A program made the translations under genes and the position numbers. DNA of 64,000 nucleotides from assembly GCF_021554725.1 (NCBI RefSeq), contig NZ_JAIZDP010000006.1:124001-188000 (forward strand). The letters run 5' to 3'. Under the pieces are notes generated by a model. The model was not told the origin of the DNA. It searched no databases and was given only the letters and a program-made list of their open reading frames with translations. This stretch comes from Sinomonas notoginsengisoli. GTDB taxonomy: Bacteria > Actinomycetota > Actinomycetes > Actinomycetales > Micrococcaceae. This document shows, one piece after another, positions 52,092-60,758 of the stretch (its first letter is position 1; the number at the start of each line of letters is the position of its first letter).

Positions 52092-52550
52092 ATGGACGCC
52101 TCAGGAATCGATCTCCTCCCCGACGGCCCCGTCCGCCGAATGATCGCCGCCGCGAACCGCCACGACCTCGAGGCGATGGTCGCCGAGTTCACCGAAGACT
52201 ACGAGAACGTCACTCCCAACCACCCAGCCCGCAGCTTCACGGGCCGCGCCCAGGTCCACCGGAACTGGGAGACCCTCTTCGCCGGCGTCCCGGACCTGAG
52301 CCTCACGGTCCACGCGGCCACCACGGCGCCGGACGGCACCCTCTGGATGGAGTGGAGTAACGCGGGAACGCGGCGCGACGGCATCGCGGTGCACATGGCC
52401 GGCGTGTCCATCCTCACGATCCGAGACGACCACATTGCCGGAGCGCACTTCTACCTCGAGCCGGTTGACCCGGGGGCCGGGGACGTGAACGCTGCCGTCC
52501 GTGAGGTCACGGGAGTCGCCGCGCCAACACCCCAGGAGGCCAGGCCATGA
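52092..52550 (+). CDS. SnoaL-like (NTF2-fold) protein
   Basis: 152 residues with the cone-shaped NTF2 fold: an N-terminal helix RRMIAAANRHDLEAMVAEFTED, ARSFTGRAQVHRNWETLFAG in the middle, and strands around TLWMEWSNAGTRRDG. No catalytic residues can be assigned. It overlaps the next gene by 4 nt (ATGA), so they form a TetR-controlled pair. Confidence 0.85.
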   Translation: MDASGIDLLPDGPVRRMIAAANRHDLEAMVAEFTEDYENVTPNHPARSFTGRAQVHRNWETLFAGVPDLSLTVHAATTAPDGTLWMEWSNAGTRRDGIAVHMAGVSILTIRDDHIAGAHFYLEPVDPGAGDVNAAVREVTGVAAPTPQEARP

Positions 52551-53431
52551 TCCTGATCGTCGGCGGTACCGGCCGCCTCGGCCGCGAACTCGTGGAGCAG
52601 CTCGCCCGCGCGGGCGAGGCCGTGCGAACCCTCTCGCGCGGCGCGTCCCAGCCCATCCCGGAGACGCACGACGGCGTGGAGCGGCTCCGCGGCGACCTCG
52701 CCTCGCGCGCGGACTGCGACCGTGCCGTCAAGGGCGCGGACCAGATGGTCTTCGCGGCCTCGGGGTTCGGCCTGCCCAAGGGCGGGGACCCCCGGAGCGT
52801 GGACCGTGACGGCGCCGTGCGCATCGTGCAGGCCGTGGCGGAATCCGGAGTGCGGCACGTCATCATGATGTCGATGGTCGGAGCCGCACCGGACGCGCCC
52901 ATCGAGTTCCTGAGGATGAAGTTCGAGGCAGAGGAAGCGGTGAAGTCGTCCGGCATGGAGTGGACCGTGATCCGCCTCGGCTCCAGTCTCGAGCAGCAGC
53001 TCGTGGTGCTCGGCGATCCGCTCGCTGCGAAGGGCACCGTTCCGCTCTTCGGCTCCGGCGCCGCCCCCGTCACGTTCACCTCGACTGCAGACGCCGCAGC
53101 GATCGTCCGGCGGGCCCTGACAGACCCGGCGTTGAGGAACCGCACGATCGAGTGGGGCTCCGAAACGCACACGTCCGGAGAGCTCGCCGCAATGCTCATC
53201 GAGCATGCCGGGAAGGGGCGGGTCCAGCGGATCCCCACCGCTGTCCTCAAGGCGATGAGCGTCGTCGCCCGTCCCTTCTCGCCCTTCATGGCACGCATGG
53301 CGGGGGCAGGACTGTGGATGGACAGCGGCGGCGCGGCCTTCGACGTGCGCCCGGCGCGCGCCGAGTTCCCCGACATCCCAGTCAGGGGGATGCGCGAGGC
53401 GGTAGCGTCGTTGAACCAGCCGCACGGATGA
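52547..53431 (+). CDS. NmrA-like atypical SDR, NAD(P)-binding protein
   Basis: 294 residues, atypical short-chain dehydrogenase. The cofactor motif ILIVGGTGRLGRELVEQLAR is at the very N-terminus, the LRGDLASRADCDRAVKGADQ segment follows at about 45-64, and VRHVIMMSMVGA replaces the catalytic Tyr-Lys region, so it may sense or reduce with NADPH rather than act as a classical dehydrogenase. Coupled to the SnoaL-like gene. Confidence 0.88.
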   Translation: MILIVGGTGRLGRELVEQLARAGEAVRTLSRGASQPIPETHDGVERLRGDLASRADCDRAVKGADQMVFAASGFGLPKGGDPRSVDRDGAVRIVQAVAESGVRHVIMMSMVGAAPDAPIEFLRMKFEAEEAVKSSGMEWTVIRLGSSLEQQLVVLGDPLAAKGTVPLFGSGAAPVTFTSTADAAAIVRRALTDPALRNRTIEWGSETHTSGELAAMLIEHAGKGRVQRIPTAVLKAMSVVARPFSPFMARMAGAGLWMDSGGAAFDVRPARAEFPDIPVRGMREAVASLNQPHG

Positions 53432-53468
53432 GACGAGCGCAACCGGGCACTGCGCGCCCATTGGTAGG

Positions 53469-54467
53469 GTGGAGCGGGTGCAGACCAGCTCCGCCCTCCT
53501 TCGGACCGCCGCTGCCTGGCTGTTGGCCCTCGTGCTCGCCATCGTCGCATCGGTGGTGGCCATCACTACAGTCAAGAACACCGTGACTGCGCCGGACGTC
53601 CCAGTCCGTGCCTACATCGAAGCCCTCCAGGCCGGGGACGGCGCCCATGCCCTCGGGCTCCTGCATGCATCGGTTCCCGCTGGGAGTGCGGCCCTCCTGG
53701 ACGGCCCCCCGCTCAAGGACTCGATGAGCCGGGTCAAGGACCTCACGTTCGACACCGTCAGGGCCAACGGCGACCACGCGAGCATCGCGGTGCGCTACAC
53801 CGTGGACGGCCAGAGGCACGAGAGCCAGTTCGCGGTGGACCGCACAGGCACCGACTGGCTCTTCTTCCCGCGCTGGTCCATCTCCTCCACGAGCCTGCCC
53901 ACGCTGACCGCCACAGTAGTCAACTCGTCCCGCGCCACCCTGAACGGCTCGACCGTGAACATGCCGGACGGCCGCAACTCGTTTCCCGTGTTCTTCCCGG
54001 GCTCCTATGTCGGCTCGCTGGAAGGCGAGCAGTTCGCCGCGGAGCCGCGCGCCGTCGTCGTGAGCGGTCCTGGGCCGGCAGGTCCGCTGACTCTCACCAC
54101 GAAGGCCACGCACCAGCTCGTGGACTCCATCAGCTCCAAGATCCACGGCTACCTGGACGACTGCGCGCGCACGGCAACGCAGCAACAGCGCCTCCAGCCC
54201 GACTGTCCGTTCTCGCTCGCAACCAACACGCGCATCCAGGATGGGACCATCGCGTGGAGCGCATCTGCCTATCCCACCGTTTCTGTCGAGCCGTATCAGG
54301 GCCGCTGGACGCTCGCCCCGCTCACCGGAAAAGCACGGCTCAAGGCCACCGCAATCGACCTGTTCACGGGCGCCAAGTCCCCTCTGGACATCGAGGTCGC
54401 CTTCGATTTCGGCGCGCGCCTCGACGTCACGGACACCGCCATCACCGTGACGCCTCAGCTCAAGTAG
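53469..54467 (+). CDS. Membrane-anchored extracytoplasmic protein, unknown function
   Basis: 332 residues. One N-terminal membrane anchor (AAAWLLALVLAIVASVVAIT, about 14-33), then a largely beta-stranded outside domain: an NTF2-like part VRAYIEALQAGDGAHALGLL (about 46-65), SSRATLNGSTVNM (a PEGA-like strand pattern) and FPGSYVGSLEGEQF. Two Cys (CARTATQQQRLQPDCPF) may form a disulfide. The start is GTG 53469 or 53478. I do not recognise a named family. Confidence 0.75.
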   Translation: MERVQTSSALLRTAAAWLLALVLAIVASVVAITTVKNTVTAPDVPVRAYIEALQAGDGAHALGLLHASVPAGSAALLDGPPLKDSMSRVKDLTFDTVRANGDHASIAVRYTVDGQRHESQFAVDRTGTDWLFFPRWSISSTSLPTLTATVVNSSRATLNGSTVNMPDGRNSFPVFFPGSYVGSLEGEQFAAEPRAVVVSGPGPAGPLTLTTKATHQLVDSISSKIHGYLDDCARTATQQQRLQPDCPFSLATNTRIQDGTIAWSASAYPTVSVEPYQGRWTLAPLTGKARLKATAIDLFTGAKSPLDIEVAFDFGARLDVTDTAITVTPQLK

Positions 54468-54502
54468 GCCCCACGCAGCCCTTGGGCAGGCGAGCCCGTC
54501 TG

Positions 54503-54593
54503 GATTCCGACCGGCTTTCGGGGTGCTCACGCTGTGTCCCGTCGCGACGCGCCGCCGTTTCGGCCTGGCCGCCAGCCAAACTAGGTCGGAATC
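54503..54593. repeat. Copy B of the 91-bp GATTCCGACC terminal-repeat element
   Basis: Exactly 91 bp from GATTCCGACC to its inverted copy GGTCGGAATC. It has the internal block GTGTCCCGTCGCGACGCGCC at the same offset (31) as copy C. Its right end supplies the last codons and sits against the stop of the DUF559 gene. Confidence 0.88.
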
Positions 54594-55438
54594 ACCACAC
54601 GGGCCACCGGACGCCCTGCGAGCGGGCGCGAGACCTCGCCGACCAGCACCTCCGGCCGGTGCACGACGTCGGCGTACCCGTACCTCAGCACCACGAGGCC
54701 GCCCAGCTGAGCGGCCCTGTCGCGCACGCGGTCCTTGCCGCGCTGGACCCGCTCCTCGTGCGTCCTGCCGTCGAGTTCCACAATGATCCATCCCTCGATG
54801 AGCAGGTCCACCCAGCCGATTCCGTCAATCCACACCTGCGCCTCCACTCTGAAACCGGCCCGGCGCAGCAAGGTCCTGGCCAAGGTCTCAAGGAGGGAGT
54901 CCGCACCGCGGTCCACGAGATCGAGAACGGCCCGGGCCCTGCCGTTGCGAGGGCCATGCAGGTGGTCGCGGAGGTGCTTGATCGCGAGGCCCTTCTGCAC
55001 GACGGCCGACTCCGCGATCACGAGCGCCTCGAACTCCGGGAGGCATCGCAGTGCATGGAGCACCACGTCTGTGAGGCCTGCAACCGGGGCAGCGGGATGG
55101 GGCGGGACGTGAGAGCCTCGATGCACGACGGCGTTCGGGGCACCTTCCCCTGTAGAGCGCAGCATATGGGGTCGGTCACCGGGTTGAGGCGCCCGCAGCA
55201 CCCACAGCCCGTAACGCCCAGCCGCCGTGACGCAGGTCAGGAGCGAGCGGGTCCGACGGGCTAGGACGAAGAGCGGGTCTGCGGTGGGCAAGGCGTACAG
55301 TCCCTTACGGACCCGCAGCAATTCTCCGCCCGCAACCGCTTCCCGCACCGCTGGCTCGGACACCTCATGGCCCAGGAGGTCCTTGAGCCGTGCCACGCCA
55401 TGGAGGCGCTCGAGGCAATGGGCAAGCTGCGGGTCCAT
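54581..55438 (-). CDS. AbiEi-like winged helix + DUF559 (Vsr/PD-(D/E)XK-like) protein
   Basis: 285 residues. The N-terminal about 60 form an AbiEi-type winged helix (RLKDLLGHEVSEPAVREAVA, then GELLRVRKGLYALPT). A middle region resembles the AbiEi C-terminal part. The last about 90 residues form a DUF559 restriction-endonuclease-like fold with VDLLIEGWIIVELDGRTHEE, in which Asp, Glu and Asp form the metal site, and GGLVVLRYGYADVV. The ATG at 55438 follows AAGGATA. The final codons Ile-Pro-Thr-stop lie in the terminal repeat of element B, and element C lies 70 bp before the start. Its role is unknown; no toxin gene accompanies it. Confidence 0.85.
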   Translation of the reverse strand: MDPQLAHCLERLHGVARLKDLLGHEVSEPAVREAVAGGELLRVRKGLYALPTADPLFVLARRTRSLLTCVTAAGRYGLWVLRAPQPGDRPHMLRSTGEGAPNAVVHRGSHVPPHPAAPVAGLTDVVLHALRCLPEFEALVIAESAVVQKGLAIKHLRDHLHGPRNGRARAVLDLVDRGADSLLETLARTLLRRAGFRVEAQVWIDGIGWVDLLIEGWIIVELDGRTHEERVQRGKDRVRDRAAQLGGLVVLRYGYADVVHRPEVLVGEVSRPLAGRPVARVVIPT

Positions 55439-55507
55439 GGACTTATCCTTGGCAGCCGGACGCCCGCAGCACATTCACGGGCGCGGCTATGTGGACAACC
55501 CCACCTA

Positions 55508-55598
55508 GATTCCGACCGGCTTTCAGAGCCATCGGTCCGTGTCGCGTCGCGACACGCCGCTCTCGGCCCGGCGCACAAGGGGAATGGCGGTCGAAATC
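55508..55598. repeat. Copy C of the 91-bp GATTCCGACC terminal-repeat element
   Basis: 91 bp, same orientation as copy B, sharing the first 16 nt, the central palindrome (a perfect 19-bp CGTGTCGCG-T-CGCGACACG at 55538-55556) and a right end GGTCGAAATC with one mismatch. Copies B and C bracket the DUF559 gene as direct repeats. Confidence 0.88.
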
Positions 55599-55600
55599 AC

Positions 55601-55640
55601 GACGGCGCCCCCCGTCACCGGGGATGGCCGGGGCGCCGTC
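55601..55640 (-). terminator. Hairpin after the thioredoxin/NHL gene
   Basis: Perfect 11-bp stem GACGGCGCCCC (55601-55611) with GGGGCGCCGTC (55630-55640), 18-nt loop, 19 bp beyond the stop of the minus-strand gene. A short T-rich stretch follows on the minus strand inside element C. Confidence 0.6.
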
Positions 55641-55658
55641 ATGCGTGGCCCTACAGCA

Positions 55659-57728
55659 TCAGTCCAGGCCGCGCAGGTCGAGCGCGAGGGTGGCATCCGC
55701 GCCGTCCTGCAGCACGATGGGGATGCCCCAGTCCTGCTGGTACAGGTGGCACGCGGCGTGGTCCGGGATCTCCTCGCCGGGGGCGCCATCGCAGGCCGCG
55801 GCGCGGGCGGTGATGTGAAGGACGCCCTCCGTGACCGCTGGGTTGAGCTCGAGGGTGCGCGTGAGGCCCTGAGAGGTACCGGTACCGCCGAGGAGGAGTT
55901 CGGCAGGGGTCGAGGAGATCTTGAGCTGGGTCGGGTCGCCCCAGCGCTCATCGAGCTTCTGTCCGGTTGGCGCGGCGAACCGGATGGTGAGCCCGAGCGG
56001 ACCCGGGGCCACGGGGGTCTTGGGCCGCTGCGTCTGGCGCTCTCCCTCGTCGACCTGCTGGGCCTCCTTCGGGATCGGCACAAGCACGAGCTCGTGGCGG
56101 TTCGTCTCGGTGACGAGCAGGAGCGGCTCGGCGCCCTCAGCGGCGGGCGGGACGACGACGACGTCGGCTGGCTCGGCGAGTCCACGCGCCAGGGTCGAGA
56201 CGGTCCCCTTGCCGCCGCCTGAACCCCCGCTGCTCGGTGCATAGCGGCGCACGGCGCCGTTGTAGGTGTCCGCGATGGCCACCGAACCGTCGGGCAGGAC
56301 GGCGACGCCGAGCGGGTGCTGGAGGCGTGCCTGCTCCGCGGGGCCGTCGCGGAAGCCGAAGTCGAACAGGCCCTCGCCCACGGCGGTCTCGACGGTGACG
56401 TTCCCATTCGATCCGGTCCCGCCGAGGCGCAGGCGGCGGAGCGCGGAGGTCTCGGAGTCAGCGACCCAGATGTCCCCGGACGGGTCGACAGCGAGGCCTG
56501 ATGGCTGGGCGAACCACGCCTGCGTGGCCGGCCCGTCGAGGAGGCCCTCGAGGCCGGAGCCGGCGAGGATTGCGACCTTGCCCGTGAGCGGGTCGAACGT
56601 GAAGATCTGGTGGGTGCCCGCCATCGCGACGACCACCTTCTGGAGCTTCTCGCTCCACACCACGTCCCACGGGGAGGACAGGGACACGTTGGTGCTGTGG
56701 CCAAGGTAGCCGATATCCTCGGCGTCGCCGGCGAAGTCCGCGTGGTGCGCAACGGTTGCGGTCGTGGTGGCGGCAGCACCGGCGTCGTCCCTGCCTGCCT
56801 TCGCCCACGTCCCGGCCCCATCGCCGTTGACCCGCGCGGGCCCCGCGTCGAGGAGGCGCTGGACACCGTTGCCGGCTATGGTCTGGACGTAGCCGGAGCT
56901 GAGGGAGACACCGCGGAGGCGGTGGTTGACGGTGTCCGCTACGACAGCCTCATAGCCCGTCTGCCAGGCGATCGAGGGCGGCAGCACCGCAACCGCCTGC
57001 GGCTCGTTGAACTGGGCGGTCTCTGCCTGCCCGTCCAGGAAGCCCTTGGTGCCGGAGCCGATCACCCGCTCCACGGTCTCCAGATCGGGCCGGAGCTCTA
57101 CGAGCCGGTGGTGGCCGGTGTCGACCACGAGGTAGTTGCCGTTCGCCAGAGGCACGGTCTGGCCCGGGAAGCGCAGCGTCCCGGCGGTGGGCTCGGGAGC
57201 GACGTAGGGACCGTCTCCGCGGTGCAGCGTGCCCTTGGCCTCATGTTCGGCGACGAGCTCCTCGATCAGGACACCGAGGCCACCGGAATGGCCCTCGCCG
57301 GAGAGGTGGGCCACGATGTAGCCCTCCGGGTCGACGACCACGAGCGTGGGCCACGCGCGGGCCGTGTAGGCCTGCCACGTGAGCAGGTCTGGGTCGTCGA
57401 GGACCGGGTGGTGGATTTCGTAGCGCTCGACGGCGGCCGCGAGCGCCACGGGGTCCGCCTCGTGCTCGAACTTGGGCGAGTGCACGCCGACGGTGACGAG
57501 GACGTCGTTGTACTTCTCCTCGAGCGGACGCAGCTCGTCAAGGACGTGGAGGCAGTTGATGCAGCAGAAGGTCCAGAAATCGAGGAGCACAATTTTGCCC
57601 CGGAGCGCCGCGAGGTCCAGCTCCGTCCCGCCAGTGTTGAGCCACGCGCGGCCGCCGAGCTCGCTCGCCCGGACGCGGCGTGCGCTGCGCAGGGCCTCGG
57701 CGGCGGACTCGGTGGATTCTGCGGTCAC
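55659..57728 (-). CDS. Thioredoxin-like protein with NHL-repeat propeller (NHLRC2-like)
   Basis: 689 residues. The N-terminal thioredoxin fold (about 30-165) has LLDFWTFCCINCLHVLDELR with a Cys56-Ile-Asn-Cys59 active site of the TlpA/ResA type. An NHL-repeat beta-propeller (about 185-540) follows with repeated GTKGFLDGQAETAQFNEPQA-like and GLAVDPSGDIWVADSET units, and then a C-terminal beta-domain. This architecture is that of NHLRC2-like proteins, whose bacterial role is unclear. The GTG at 57728 has GAGGAG upstream. No signal peptide, so cytosolic. Confidence 0.9.
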   Translation of the reverse strand: MTAESTESAAEALRSARRVRASELGGRAWLNTGGTELDLAALRGKIVLLDFWTFCCINCLHVLDELRPLEEKYNDVLVTVGVHSPKFEHEADPVALAAAVERYEIHHPVLDDPDLLTWQAYTARAWPTLVVVDPEGYIVAHLSGEGHSGGLGVLIEELVAEHEAKGTLHRGDGPYVAPEPTAGTLRFPGQTVPLANGNYLVVDTGHHRLVELRPDLETVERVIGSGTKGFLDGQAETAQFNEPQAVAVLPPSIAWQTGYEAVVADTVNHRLRGVSLSSGYVQTIAGNGVQRLLDAGPARVNGDGAGTWAKAGRDDAGAAATTTATVAHHADFAGDAEDIGYLGHSTNVSLSSPWDVVWSEKLQKVVVAMAGTHQIFTFDPLTGKVAILAGSGLEGLLDGPATQAWFAQPSGLAVDPSGDIWVADSETSALRRLRLGGTGSNGNVTVETAVGEGLFDFGFRDGPAEQARLQHPLGVAVLPDGSVAIADTYNGAVRRYAPSSGGSGGGKGTVSTLARGLAEPADVVVVPPAAEGAEPLLLVTETNRHELVLVPIPKEAQQVDEGERQTQRPKTPVAPGPLGLTIRFAAPTGQKLDERWGDPTQLKISSTPAELLLGGTGTSQGLTRTLELNPAVTEGVLHITARAAACDGAPGEEIPDHAACHLYQQDWGIPIVLQDGADATLALDLRGLD

Positions 57729-57875
57729 GGGTACTCCTCAACGTGCTCGTCACCGTCTGCTCGGCAACGCTCTTTGGGTCAACCCCATTATCCCGGGGTT
57801 TCTTCCGGACATTACGCCTTGCTACGCAGGCTGGGCGGCCGCGGCCGCCCAGCGGGACGCCGAAGCCCAGCCCAC

Positions 57876-57917
57876 GGGGTGACCTCGGCGCCCCACGGGG
57901 TGACCTCGGCGATGCGC
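57876..57917 (+). repeat. 21-bp tandem repeat, two units, between genes
   Basis: Cores GGGGTGACCTCGGCG at 57876 and 57897. The second unit touches the stop codon of the CopD-CtaG gene. It lies in the 188-bp gap between that stop and the start of the thioredoxin/NHL gene. Confidence 0.93.
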
Positions 57918-60139
57918 TACCGGCCTTGGGCCTCGTCCCGCTCCTGGAGCCTGGTGAACATGGCGTTGTACGCGTCGAGGTCCGCGTCGTGGTCGCGGTC
58001 GGCGGCGCGGTCCCCGCGCCGGGACTCGCGCGCGTCGGACATGGACCATTTGACGGCCACGCCGATCGCCACAATCAGGGTCGGGATCTCGCCGATGCCC
58101 CACGCTATCCCTCCACCGGTCTGCTGGTCCTCGATCGCAGACTGGCCCCACGGACGCCCGAGGTTGCCGAAGTAGGTGGGCTCGAGCAGGATGTTGGACC
58201 CCATGAGCGTGACGCCGAAGAACGCATGGAAGGCCATGGTCGCGAGCAGCAGCACGAGCCGCATCGGGTAGGGGAACCGCCGCGGCAGGGGGTCAGACCC
58301 GATCATGGTCAGCACGAAGATGTACCCGGTGAGCGTGAAGTGCAGGTTCATGAGCTCGTGGCCCACGTGGTCCCGCATTGCGTACCCGAAGAGGTCCGAG
58401 TAGTAGAAGAGGATGATGGACCCGGCGAAGTTCGCCGCGGCGAACAGTGGGTGGGTGACCAGCTGGGACCACTTCGAGTGCACGAACACGAGCAGCCACT
58501 CGCGCAGCCCGCGGCTGCCGTCGCGCCGCGGTGTGAGGGCCTTGAGCGCGAGCGTCACGGGCGAGCCGAGCACGAGGAAGATCGGCGCGACCATCGTCAG
58601 CATCATGTGGTCCACCATGTGCGCCGAGAAGAGCACCCGCCCGTATACCGCGGGCGGCCCACTCGTGATGTACGTGAGCACCAGCAGCCCGGCGAACCAG
58701 GAGGCCGCCCGCGGCCAGGACCACGAGTCGCCGCGACGGGCCACCTTGACCATGCCGAGGATGTAGGTCACGGCCCCGAAGAGGGCCACGGTGACCCACA
58801 GCCAGTCGGGGCGCCACTCGGTGACCCACCGGGAGGCAGTGAGCTCGGGTGGCAGCTGATACCCCGTGAGGATGAAGGCGGGCGACGCGTCCGGAGCGTA
58901 GGTGGTCGGCTCGGGCGGGGCGGAGCGGGAGAGTGCCACGGCGAGTCCGGACACCGCGCCCATGACCACGGCCTCGACGCCTATCAGCTGCCAGAGCACC
59001 CGCCTCGCCGACGCCCCCCGGCTCAGCTGCGGGATGACCCACTGCCGGTGCATGAACCCGATGCCTCCGAGCACCACCGCGAGCGTGGACTTCGCGAGGA
59101 TGATCTGCCCGTACGCGGACGTGAACAGGTCAGAGAGGTTCGGCAGCCGGACGAGCGCATTGATCACGCCGGACGCGACCACGAGGATGAACGCGAACAG
59201 TGCGAGCGCGGAGAACCGCCGCAGCGCCGCCTCGGTCGCGTCGATGGCGCGGCTCCGACGCACGACGCCGTCCGCCCGGCTTCCGCGCGGTGCGGCACCA
59301 GGGCGGGACTCGCCATCGTACCCGGGGCCGCGGGCGTCCGGTCCCCCGGCAAGGGTGCGGCCGAGGAGCGCCAGGACTGCGATGCCCCCCACCCACAAGG
59401 ACGCGCCGACGAGGTGCAGGAAGAGGGAGTTGATCGCGCCCTCATGGTCATTGGAGCTCGCGGAGTGCCCGATGAGTGCCATCGGTGCGAGACCGATGAG
59501 AGCGAGGAGACCGGTGAGCGCGAGGCCTGTCAGGGACCGCACGGCGAAGAGAAGCGTCGCGACCACGGCGGCGATGATCACGGTGGCGAGCCAGGCCCTG
59601 CCCACGTCGAGGCCGGTCATGAAGAACACCAGCTGCTTCGTGTACTCGGCCCCGCCGGAGAGGGGCTGCCCGATGAGGTCGGAGTGCGTCAGGATCAGGA
59701 CCGCGATCGCGCTGAGCGTCCAGGCCACGGCGCCGCCCGTGGCGACCCGCAGGGCGCGCGTGAAGGCGGGGTGCTCATCGGCGTCGAGCGCCTCCGCCTC
59801 GGGCGCGCTGTCCGAGGCCCCGCGGTGCGAGCGCTGCGGCGTCGGGTGGCGCGGCAGGATGCCGACCGCGAAGGTGATCCCTCCGAGGACGAAAGCAAGC
59901 GAGAGGTTGAGCGTCGTCTTGGCCACAGGAAGGCCCCACCGCACGACCGCCCCGGGATCAAGCACCTGCCGCGCGGCGGCCGCGCCCGAGAAGAGCAGGG
60001 CGCCGGTCAGCGCCAGCACTGCGACGGCGAGCGCCGCGATCGCCCACCCCCGTGCAGGGCCCGCGTGTACCGCGGGGGCGGTGCTGGCGGCTGGGCGGAC
60101 GGGGGAGGCAGGTCGTGGCACCCCTCCATTGTCCCCCAC
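57917..60139 (-). CDS. CopD / cytochrome c oxidase assembly (CtaG) fusion
   Basis: 740-residue membrane protein. The N-terminal half (about 30-410) is a CopD-type copper-resistance domain with ALIGHSASSNDHEGAINSLF and HLVGASLWVGGIAVLALLGR, where the histidines could bind copper. The C-terminal half (about 450-710) is a Caa3_CtaG domain with RVLFSAHMVDHMMLTMVAPI and HELMNLHFTLTGYIFVLTMI. The fusion suggests copper uptake or delivery to cytochrome oxidase. The ATG at 60139 is plausible; the first about 28 residues are Ala/Pro-rich. Confidence 0.92.
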   Translation of the reverse strand: MGDNGGVPRPASPVRPAASTAPAVHAGPARGWAIAALAVAVLALTGALLFSGAAAARQVLDPGAVVRWGLPVAKTTLNLSLAFVLGGITFAVGILPRHPTPQRSHRGASDSAPEAEALDADEHPAFTRALRVATGGAVAWTLSAIAVLILTHSDLIGQPLSGGAEYTKQLVFFMTGLDVGRAWLATVIIAAVVATLLFAVRSLTGLALTGLLALIGLAPMALIGHSASSNDHEGAINSLFLHLVGASLWVGGIAVLALLGRTLAGGPDARGPGYDGESRPGAAPRGSRADGVVRRSRAIDATEAALRRFSALALFAFILVVASGVINALVRLPNLSDLFTSAYGQIILAKSTLAVVLGGIGFMHRQWVIPQLSRGASARRVLWQLIGVEAVVMGAVSGLAVALSRSAPPEPTTYAPDASPAFILTGYQLPPELTASRWVTEWRPDWLWVTVALFGAVTYILGMVKVARRGDSWSWPRAASWFAGLLVLTYITSGPPAVYGRVLFSAHMVDHMMLTMVAPIFLVLGSPVTLALKALTPRRDGSRGLREWLLVFVHSKWSQLVTHPLFAAANFAGSIILFYYSDLFGYAMRDHVGHELMNLHFTLTGYIFVLTMIGSDPLPRRFPYPMRLVLLLATMAFHAFFGVTLMGSNILLEPTYFGNLGRPWGQSAIEDQQTGGGIAWGIGEIPTLIVAIGVAVKWSMSDARESRRGDRAADRDHDADLDAYNAMFTRLQERDEAQGR

Positions 60140-60195
60140 CGTCCAAGGGCGTCCGCACGGACACCAGCGCCCGGGAGCCCGCGAGAGGAAAGACG

Positions 60196-60236
60196 CCGGG
60201 AGGGGGCGGCGGCGTGATGCCGCTGCCCCCTCCCGG
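60196..60236 (-). terminator. Terminator hairpin after the HU gene
   Basis: A 12-bp perfect stem (CCGGGAGGGGGC at 60196-60207 with its complement at 60225-60236), 17-nt loop, followed on the minus strand by GTCTTTCC. It lies 21 bp after the HU stop. Confidence 0.78.
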
Positions 60237-60256
60237 GGCGGTCTTGGTATTGGAGT

Positions 60257-60547
60257 CTACTTCTTCTTGCGGGAGGCAGCGGCCTTGAGCTTGGAGCCGG
60301 CCGTCAGCTTCACGCTGAAGCCAGCAGGGATGTCGATGGCGGCACCAGTCTGCGGGTTGCGGCCGGTGCGAGCGGCACGCTCGGTGCGCTCAACGGCGAG
60401 CCAGCCCGGAATGCTGATCTTCTCACCCTTGTGGACGGACTTCTCGAAGACCTCGAACAGTGCGTCGAGCACACCGTTGACTGCGGCCTGGCTGAGGCTG
60501 GTCTTCCCGGCGACCTCTGCGACCAGCTCGCTGCGGTTCTTAGCCAT
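60257..60547 (-). CDS. hup: HU-family nucleoid protein
   Basis: 96-residue DNA-bending protein: MAKNRSELVAEVAGKTSLSQ start, the KGEKISIPGWLAVERTERAA saddle, and the arm ARTGRNPQTGAAIDIPAG with the conserved Arg-Asn-Pro-Gln-Thr-Gly. A short basic tail (SKLKAAASRKKK) replaces the long Lys/Ala tail of mycobacterial HupB. AGGAGG lies 4 nt before the ATG at 60547. A long leader (60548-60758) lies upstream; I see no gene in it. Confidence 0.95.
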   Translation of the reverse strand: MAKNRSELVAEVAGKTSLSQAAVNGVLDALFEVFEKSVHKGEKISIPGWLAVERTERAARTGRNPQTGAAIDIPAGFSVKLTAGSKLKAAASRKKK

Positions 60548-60758
60548 GTGTCCTCCTGGAGGTTTGGTTTCTACATGTCAGCCCGCGGCAGTGTGCTCTG
60601 GGCTGCTGTTACCGCAACTTACCAGCTAACCCGCGCGTGGCCAGCAGTTTCCCGCGTGTTTCCGGGCTTTTTCGGGCCTTTCTGCCCATTTTGCCCCCTT
60701 TTGAGCCGTGATTCGGGGGCGCAAGTCTCACTTAGGCGGCTCGGAGTAGGTTTGTGGC

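Noticed and set aside
54581-55438. Complete AbiE toxin-antitoxin system
   Set aside because: Only an AbiEi-like N-terminal domain is present and it is fused to a nuclease-like domain; no AbiEii nucleotidyltransferase gene lies beside it.
57680-60217. 845-codon plus-strand frame opposite CopD-CtaG
   Set aside because: It is the antisense shadow of a membrane protein with clear CopD and CtaG motifs.
60548-60758. Small gene or regulatory RNA in the HU leader
   Set aside because: I saw no open frame with a ribosome binding site and no recognisable RNA fold; it is probably just promoter and leader.
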